Source: Pseudomonadota bacterium | GTDB taxonomy: Bacteria > Pseudomonadota > Alphaproteobacteria > Rhizobiales > Tepidamorphaceae | DNA length: 9,621 nucleotides | Assembly: GCA_023458595.1 (NCBI GenBank) | Contig: JAEWYT010000003.1 | Coordinates: 1 to 9,621 of the forward strand | Direction of reading: 5' to 3' | Shown: positions 5,998 through 9,621 of the stretch, piece by piece | How the letters are laid out: each line of letters starts with the position of its first letter | How positions within the stretch are numbered: the stretch's first letter is position 1 | Notes under the pieces: model-generated | Database searches by the model: none | The model's input: the letters and a program-made list of their open reading frames with translations, nothing else | What the model was told of the DNA's origin: nothing | Translations under genes and position numbers: made by a program

Positions 5998-6795
5998 ATG
6001 GCACACGAAACCGACACAGATGAAGACCCGCCGCTCCTGCGCGCCAGCGGCGTCTCGCGCTTCTACGGCAACCGCATCGGCTGCCACGACGTCTCCTTCG
6101 AGCTGTGGCCCGGCGAGGTGCTGGCCATCGTCGGCGAATCCGGCTCCGGCAAGACGACGCTGCTCAACTGCCTGTCCGGCCGCCTGACGCCGACGGCGGG
6201 CGTCGTCGAGTACCGCATGCGCGACGGCCAGGCGCGCGGCATCTTCGCCATGAGCGAGGCCGAGCGGCGCTTCCTCGCCCGCACCGACTGGGGCTTCGTC
6301 CACCAGGACGCCCGCGACGGGCTGCGCATGACGGTGTCGGCCGGCGGCAATGTCGGCGAGCGGCTGATGGCGGTCGGCGCGCGCAACTACGGCGCGATCC
6401 GCGCGCAGGCGCTCGACTGGCTGGAGCGCGTCGAGATCGCCGCCGACCGCATCGACGACCGCCCCGACACCTTCTCCGGCGGCATGCGGCAGCGCCTGCA
6501 GATCGCCCGCAACCTCGTCACCGGCCCGCGCCTCGTCTTCATGGACGAGCCGACGAGCGGCCTCGACGTCTCGGTGCAGGCCCGCCTGCTCGATCTCCTG
6601 CGCGGCCTCGTCGCCGACCTCGGGCTGGCCGCGATCGTCGTCACCCACGACCTCGCCGTAGCCCGCATGATCTCGCACCGGCTGATGGTGATGCGCGGCG
6701 GCGAGGTGATCGAGACGGGCCTGACCGACCAGGTCCTCGACGATCCGCGCTCGGCCTATGCGCAGCTCCTCGTCGCCTCCGTCCTGCAGCCCTGA
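5998..6795 (+). CDS. phnK: PhnK, ABC-type ATPase of the C-P lyase complex
   Basis: A 265-residue ABC ATPase (252 in E. coli). Unlike transporter ATPases, PhnK binds the C-P lyase core through PhnJ and, with PhnL, drives conformational change by ATP hydrolysis. Visible motifs: Walker A GESGSGKT (46-53), Q-loop HQDARDGL, signature FSGGMRQRLQIARNL, Walker B LVFMDEPTSGLD and H-loop VVTHDLAVAR; all catalytic residues are present. The sequence resembles oligopeptide-type ATPases (DppD/OppF), as PhnK proteins do. The ATG at 5998 has no good Shine-Dalgarno sequence; the GGAG in the phnJ end (5975-5978) is rather far, so coupling to phnJ is likely. phnL starts 9 bp after its stop. Confidence 0.95.
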   Translation: MAHETDTDEDPPLLRASGVSRFYGNRIGCHDVSFELWPGEVLAIVGESGSGKTTLLNCLSGRLTPTAGVVEYRMRDGQARGIFAMSEAERRFLARTDWGFVHQDARDGLRMTVSAGGNVGERLMAVGARNYGAIRAQALDWLERVEIAADRIDDRPDTFSGGMRQRLQIARNLVTGPRLVFMDEPTSGLDVSVQARLLDLLRGLVADLGLAAIVVTHDLAVARMISHRLMVMRGGEVIETGLTDQVLDDPRSAYAQLLVASVLQP

Positions 6796-6804
6796 GATAG
6801 CCCC

Positions 6805-7494
6805 ATGACCATGCGCTTGTGCCTCTCCGGCGTCGGCAAGACCTTCACCATGCACCTGCAGGGCGGCGTCGAGATTCCCGTGCTGCGCGGCGTCGAGCTT
6901 TCGGTGAAGGAAGGCGAATGCGTCGCCCTCACCGGCCCTTCGGGCGCGGGCAAGAGCACGGTCCTTCGGATGATCTACGGCAACTACGTCGCCGACATGG
7001 GGCAGATCCTGGTGGTCGACGGCGGCCGCATCTTCGACATGGCCTCCGCCGCCCCGCGCCGGGTGCTCGATCTGCGACGCCGCACCATCAGCTACGTCAG
7101 CCAGTTCCTGCACGCGGTGCCGCGTGTGCCCGCGATCGACGTGGTCGCCGAGCCGCTGCGCTCGCTGGGCGTGTCGGCGGCGGACGCGCGGGAGCGCGCC
7201 ACCACCCTTCTCGGCCGGCTCAGCCTGCCCGAGCGCCTGTGGTCGCTACCGCCGGCGACCTTCTCGGGCGGCGAACAGCAGCGCGTCAACATCGCCCGCG
7301 GCCTCGTCGCCGAGCGGCCGATCCTGATCCTCGACGAGCCGACCGCCTCGCTCGACGCGACCAACCGCGACATCGTCGTCGGGCTGATCGACGAGCGGAA
7401 GAAGGCCGGCACCGCCGTCCTCGGCATCTTCCACGACGCCGTCGTGCGCGACGCGGTCGCCGACCGCTGCGTCGACGTCCGGGCCTTCACGTGA
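6805..7494 (+). CDS. phnL: PhnL, ABC-type ATPase of the C-P lyase complex
   Basis: A 229-residue ABC ATPase (226 in E. coli) that joins PhnK on the C-P lyase core and is needed with PhnG, PhnH and PhnI for phosphonate attachment to the ribose of ATP. Motifs: Walker A GPSGAGKS (44-51), signature FSGGEQQRVNIARGL, Walker B PILILDEPTASLD and H-loop GIFHD. The SYVSQFLHAVPRVPAIDVVAEPL segment and the IFHDAVVRDAVADR end are typical of PhnL rather than LolD-type transporters. A second ATG at 6811 is possible. The acetyltransferase follows after 10 bp in the same operon. Confidence 0.95.
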   Translation: MTMRLCLSGVGKTFTMHLQGGVEIPVLRGVELSVKEGECVALTGPSGAGKSTVLRMIYGNYVADMGQILVVDGGRIFDMASAAPRRVLDLRRRTISYVSQFLHAVPRVPAIDVVAEPLRSLGVSAADARERATTLLGRLSLPERLWSLPPATFSGGEQQRVNIARGLVAERPILILDEPTASLDATNRDIVVGLIDERKKAGTAVLGIFHDAVVRDAVADRCVDVRAFT

Positions 7495-7504
7495 GACCGG
7501 CGAG

Positions 7505-8137
7505 ATGACCCGACTGTCGCAACGCCCCCTCGTCCACGAGACCGCCGTCGTCACCGCCTCGACGCTCGGCCGCTACACGGAGGTCGCCGAGCGCTGTCAC
7601 GTCAACGAGAGCACGCTCGGCGACTATTCCTACATGATGCGTGAATGCGAGGTCTGGGCGGCGAACATCGGCAAGTTCGTCAATATCGCCAGCCACGCCC
7701 GCATCAACGCGACCAACCATCCGGTCTGGCGCGCGACGCTGCATCACTTCACCTACCGCGCCGGTGACTATTTCGCGGACGCGGACACCGAGGCCGAATT
7801 CTTCGACTGGCGCCGCGACAACGCGGTGACGATCGGCCACGACGTCTGGCTCGGCCACGGCGTGACCATCCTGCCGGGCGTCTCGATCGGCAACGGCGCG
7901 GTGATCGGCGCCGGCGCCGTCGTCTCCAGGGACGTGCCGGCCTACGCGATCGTCGGCGGCGTTCCGGCGAAGTTCATCCGCTGGCGCTTCCCGGCGGAGA
8001 CGGGCCGGCGCATGGACCGCCTCGCCTGGTGGGACTGGCCGCACGAGCGGCTGCGCACGGCGCTCGAGGATTTCCGCGCGCTCGACGCGGAGGCGTTCCT
8101 GGACCGCTACGAGGTCGCGGCCGCCGAAACGGCTTGA
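7505..8137 (+). CDS. Hexapeptide-repeat acetyltransferase of the phn operon
   Basis: A 210-residue left-handed beta-helix acyltransferase of the xenobiotic acetyltransferase (CatB/Vat) type. An N-terminal helix of imperfect hexapeptides (about 8-65) is followed by INATNHP with His72 at the usual catalytic position, a loop (about 73-112) and a second set of hexapeptides (VTIGHDVWLGHGVTI, VSIGNGAVIGAGAVV) ending with IVGGVPAKFIRWRF. It matches the family repeatedly found at the end of alphaproteobacterial phn operons, known as a phosphonate-metabolism hexapeptide transferase. Its position suggests acetyl transfer to an aminoalkylphosphonate or a pathway intermediate, similar to the role of PhnO, but PhnO is an unrelated GNAT protein and the substrate is not known. 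The gene is last in the operon, 10 bp after phnL. A chloramphenicol or streptogramin resistance role is less likely given the context. Confidence 0.88.
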   Translation: MTRLSQRPLVHETAVVTASTLGRYTEVAERCHVNESTLGDYSYMMRECEVWAANIGKFVNIASHARINATNHPVWRATLHHFTYRAGDYFADADTEAEFFDWRRDNAVTIGHDVWLGHGVTILPGVSIGNGAVIGAGAVVSRDVPAYAIVGGVPAKFIRWRFPAETGRRMDRLAWWDWPHERLRTALEDFRALDAEAFLDRYEVAAAETA

Positions 8138-8189
8138 CTTTCGGGCGAAAGCGATGGAGCGGCGTCAAGAGCGGCCGCTGCCACCGTTT
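8138..8189. other. Spacer after the phn operon with a weak hairpin
   Basis: Starts with CTTTC-GGGC-GAAAG (8138-8151), a 5-bp stem directly after the acetyltransferase stop codon, and then unremarkable sequence up to the repeats. There is no T-run, so it is at best a weak or Rho-assisted transcription end. Confidence 0.3.
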
Positions 8190-8355
8190 GGGCCCTGGAT
8201 CAAGTCCAGGGCACCCGGCTTTTGTCTCGGGCACCGCCGAAGCCACGCAGCGGCGGCCTTGCGTATCGAGCGCAGAAACACGTGGTGCGCCTTGGGGATA
8301 CGCGGCACATATGTGTTGTGCCTGGACGGCCGATCGTTGTTTCGTCCGGTAGGTT
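8190..8355. repeat. 166-bp tandem repeat, copy 1
   Basis: First full copy of a 166-bp unit, with about 13 differences from copy 2 by eye (roughly 92% identity). It begins with a perfect hairpin, GCCCTGGA (8192-8199) and TCCAGGGC (8205-8212) around TCAAG, and contains the palindrome CACATATGTG (8307-8316) within a larger GGCAC...GTGCC inverted repeat. Translated frames give Cys/Pro/Gly-rich peptides with no domain and different reading in each copy, so I regard it as non-coding. Confidence 0.9.
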
Positions 8356-8521
8356 GAGCCCTCGATCAAGTCCGGGGCACCCGGCCCTTGTCTCGGGCAC
8401 CGCCGAAGCCACGCAACGGCGGCCTTGCGTATCGAGTGTAGAAACACTTGGTGCGCCTTGGGGATAGGCGGCACATATGTGTTGTGCCGGGACGGCCGAT
8501 CGTCGTTTCGTCCGGTAAGTT
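8356..8521. repeat. 166-bp tandem repeat, copy 2
   Basis: Second full copy, directly joined to copy 1 without a spacer. The CACATATGTG palindrome is kept, but the head hairpin is weakened by changes in the left arm (GCCCTCGA against TCCGGGGC). No gene or transposase is visible. Confidence 0.9.
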
Positions 8522-8551
8522 GGGCCCTCGATCAAGTCCGGGGCACCCGGC
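8522..8551. repeat. 166-bp repeat, partial copy 3 (head only)
   Basis: The first 30 bases of the repeat unit, almost identical to the start of copy 2 (the second base is G as in copy 1). The sequence then diverges into about 40 bp of unrelated DNA leading to an inverted copy of this head. Confidence 0.85.
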
Positions 8552-8592
8552 CTGAGTGTTTGGCAATGCCGCGCCGCACATGGAAGGCGTGT

Positions 8593-8622
8593 GTCCCGGA
8601 CCTGATCCGGGACCCATGGGTC
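8593..8622. repeat. Inverted repeat-head element (CCGGA-CCTGA-TCCGG type)
   Basis: A perfect 8-bp stem, GTCCCGGA (8593-8600) and TCCGGGAC (8606-8613), around CCTGA, overlapping the 12-bp palindrome GACCCATGGGTC (8611-8622). Its reverse complement aligns with the heads of the 166-bp repeats, so it belongs to the same family in the opposite orientation. This sequence type recalls short intergenic palindromes common in Hyphomicrobiales; that recollection is general knowledge and not a search result. Confidence 0.75.
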
Positions 8623-8669
8623 ACGGTCGAGGTGGTCGCAGCTGTGCGCTGCCCTGTGGCGGAAACAGT

Positions 8670-9434
8670 CTAGGTCCGGACCGCCGCAGCGCTGTCCGCC
8701 CGGAAGCGGCGCATCCACGCGCGGCTCGTTTCGTCGGCGAGCTTGGCGACGCCGGGCTTCACGTCCCGGACGTCCGGCGCGTCTATCCCGAGCGCCTCGC
8801 AGACGCGCACCAGCGTCGCGGCGGGATCGGCGGAAAGCGTCTCGTAGCCGACGCGAAGCGGGGTGACGCCCTCTTCCGAAAACCACGTGTTCCAGGCCAT
8901 GTCGTAGCCTTCGAGCTCGGCGAGCTCGCGCCCGATCCGCTCGAAATCGTATTCCGGCTCCACCGGCGGGGCGAGGCGTTCAAGCTCCGATCCGTCGGGC
9001 GCGATGTGCCAGAGGCCGGTCTGCTCGGCCTTCACCAGCGATATCGCCTGCGCGAGCTTGTCCTCGCGTGAGAGGTGGATGTAGAGCGTCCTGCCGAACG
9101 CCCTCTCGAACCGCGCCGTGTCCGACGGCAGCCCCGGGCATATGCGGTCCAGGAGCGCCGAGAGCTCGCCCAGGTTCTCCCGCATCAGCCTGAGGCCGAA
9201 GATCGCCGTTCCGCCCTTCCCGACCTTCATCGCCGCGTCGAGATAGGCGACGTCGTATTCGACCTCGCTCATCGTCTCCGGCCCCGGCAGACCCCACTCC
9301 TCCGCCCACATCGGCATGAACCGCCGGGCATAGAAGGAATCCGGATCGCCCGCCGCCTTCGTCGATCTCAGCAGATCGCAGAGCAGCGTGCTGCCCGTTC
9401 GCGGCGTGCCGCAGAGGATGTAGGCGTCGTACAT
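8670..9434 (-). CDS. Stf0-family sulfotransferase (LPS/NodH type)
   Basis: A 254-residue PAPS-dependent sulfotransferase that would move sulfate to a sugar or lipid-linked acceptor. The N-terminal CGTPRTGSTLLCDLL (8-22) is the 5'-phosphosulfate-binding loop; LYIHLSREDKLAQAISLVKAEQTG is the 3'-phosphate-binding strand/helix with Arg and Ser, as in Stf0. Also typical are the AGDPDSFYARRFMP segment and a C-terminal helical part with YETLSADPAATLVRVCEALGI. There is no signal peptide or membrane segment, so it is cytoplasmic. Relatives sulfate trehalose (mycobacterial Stf0), Nod factor (NodH) or LPS; the acceptor here is unknown. The ATG at 9434 is preceded by a weak AGGG and by the stop of the upstream gene 10 bp away, so the two are probably cotranscribed. 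The 3' end faces the repeat region and the phn operon. Confidence 0.9.
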   Translation of the reverse strand: MYDAYILCGTPRTGSTLLCDLLRSTKAAGDPDSFYARRFMPMWAEEWGLPGPETMSEVEYDVAYLDAAMKVGKGGTAIFGLRLMRENLGELSALLDRICPGLPSDTARFERAFGRTLYIHLSREDKLAQAISLVKAEQTGLWHIAPDGSELERLAPPVEPEYDFERIGRELAELEGYDMAWNTWFSEEGVTPLRVGYETLSADPAATLVRVCEALGIDAPDVRDVKPGVAKLADETSRAWMRRFRADSAAAVRT

Positions 9435-9444
9435 GGTCGCGACC

Positions 9445-9621
9445 CTAGAACACTTCGTCCATCAGCCAGTAGGCGACATAGGCGCCGCGCAGATAGAGCG
9501 GCCGCAGGCCCGGCAGCGGGAACCTGGGCATCGGCTGGCCGGCGACGGCGGGGACGATCTCGTGGTCCGGCTTCTCGCCGACCGCAAGCCGCGCCGCGGC
9601 GCGGCCCGCCCCGGTTCCCAT
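9445..9621 (-). CDS. C-terminal part of a protein, possibly FAD-dependent oxidoreductase
   Basis: The last 58 residues of a reading frame open to the window edge, ending with the TAG at 9447-9445. The visible part runs GTGAGRAAARLAVGEKPDHE, then RFPLPGLRPLYLRGAYVAYWLMDEVF. The Gly/Ala-rich helix followed by a G-x-x-P-D segment and a C-terminal aromatic helix resembles the end of DadA/glycine-oxidase-like FAD enzymes, where this helix closes the FAD site. An ATG falls exactly at the edge (9621-9619), but the composition suggests the middle of a longer gene rather than a start. It is directly upstream of the sulfotransferase. The open frame is seen; the family call is tentative. Confidence 0.5.
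   Translation of the reverse strand: MGTGAGRAAARLAVGEKPDHEIVPAVAGQPMPRFPLPGLRPLYLRGAYVAYWLMDEVF

Noticed and set aside
7505..8137. Naming the acetyltransferase phnO
   Set aside because: PhnO is a GNAT-fold enzyme, while this is a hexapeptide beta-helix protein; sharing the name would imply a homology that is absent.
8190..8551. CRISPR array
   Set aside because: The units are 166 bp, adjoin without spacers and diverge throughout; there are no short identical repeats with unique spacers and no cas genes.
8138..8669. Insertion sequence or transposon remnant in the repeat region
   Set aside because: No transposase fragment, target-site duplication or IS-like ends are visible; only short palindromic repeats are present.
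8200..8886. Minus-strand open frame and several small frames through the 166-bp repeats
   Set aside because: The predicted peptides only mirror the repeat units, have no domain, and the long one runs into the sulfotransferase in a wrong frame.

Overview
The window looks like chromosomal DNA of a high-GC alphaproteobacterium, probably Hyphomicrobiales. The reasons are the very GC-rich third codon positions, the gene order phnF | phnGHIJKL plus a hexapeptide acetyltransferase, a NodH/Stf0-type sulfotransferase, and two kinds of short palindromic intergenic repeat (CCCTCCCC-N5-GGGGAGGG and CCGGAxxTGATCCGG types) that recall repeats common in that order. This placement is inference; there is no rRNA or other marker.

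Layout. (1) 2-1938, + strand: the 3' end of a lipoamide acyltransferase (E2) gene of a 2-oxoacid dehydrogenase complex, then a Glu/Leu/Phe/Val-type amino acid dehydrogenase. Together they suggest branched-chain amino acid catabolism: oxidative deamination to a 2-oxoacid, then acyl-CoA formation. A 9-bp-stem palindrome separates them. (2) 1943-2701, - strand: phnF, a GntR/HutC-family regulator, convergent with the dehydrogenase and divergent from the phn operon. (3) 2702-2829: the regulatory region. It holds a PHO-box-like pair of heptamers, a weak -10 at the PhoB-typical distance and a GTCTA-N6-TAGAC inverted repeat fitting a PhnF operator. (4) 2830-8137, + strand: a compact seven-gene operon, phnG-H-I-J-K-L plus a left-handed beta-helix acetyltransferase, with genes overlapping by 4 bp or separated by at most 14 bp. 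It encodes the carbon-phosphorus lyase core: PhnGHI with PhnL activates the phosphonate on ATP, PhnJ cleaves the C-P bond by Fe-S/SAM radical chemistry, and PhnK and PhnL are ABC-type ATPases of the complex. The transporter (phnCDE), phnM, phnN and phnP are not in the window. (5) 8138-8669: no gene; 2.2 tandem copies of a 166-bp repeat, then an inverted copy of its head. (6) 9621-8670, - strand: the C-terminal end (perhaps of an FAD-dependent oxidoreductase) of a gene cut by the window edge, followed 10 bp later by a Stf0-type sulfotransferase.

Most unusual points: phnJ appears to have taken up a palindromic repeat in frame just after its start codon, adding an N-terminal extension; phnG carries four 15-bp tandem repeats in its N-terminus; the phn control region combines PhoB-like and PhnF-like sites, with the PHO box lying over the phnF start codon; and a 166-bp tandem repeat lies just beyond the end of the operon. 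I did not find a clearly new multi-gene system; the main system here is a recognisable C-P lyase operon.
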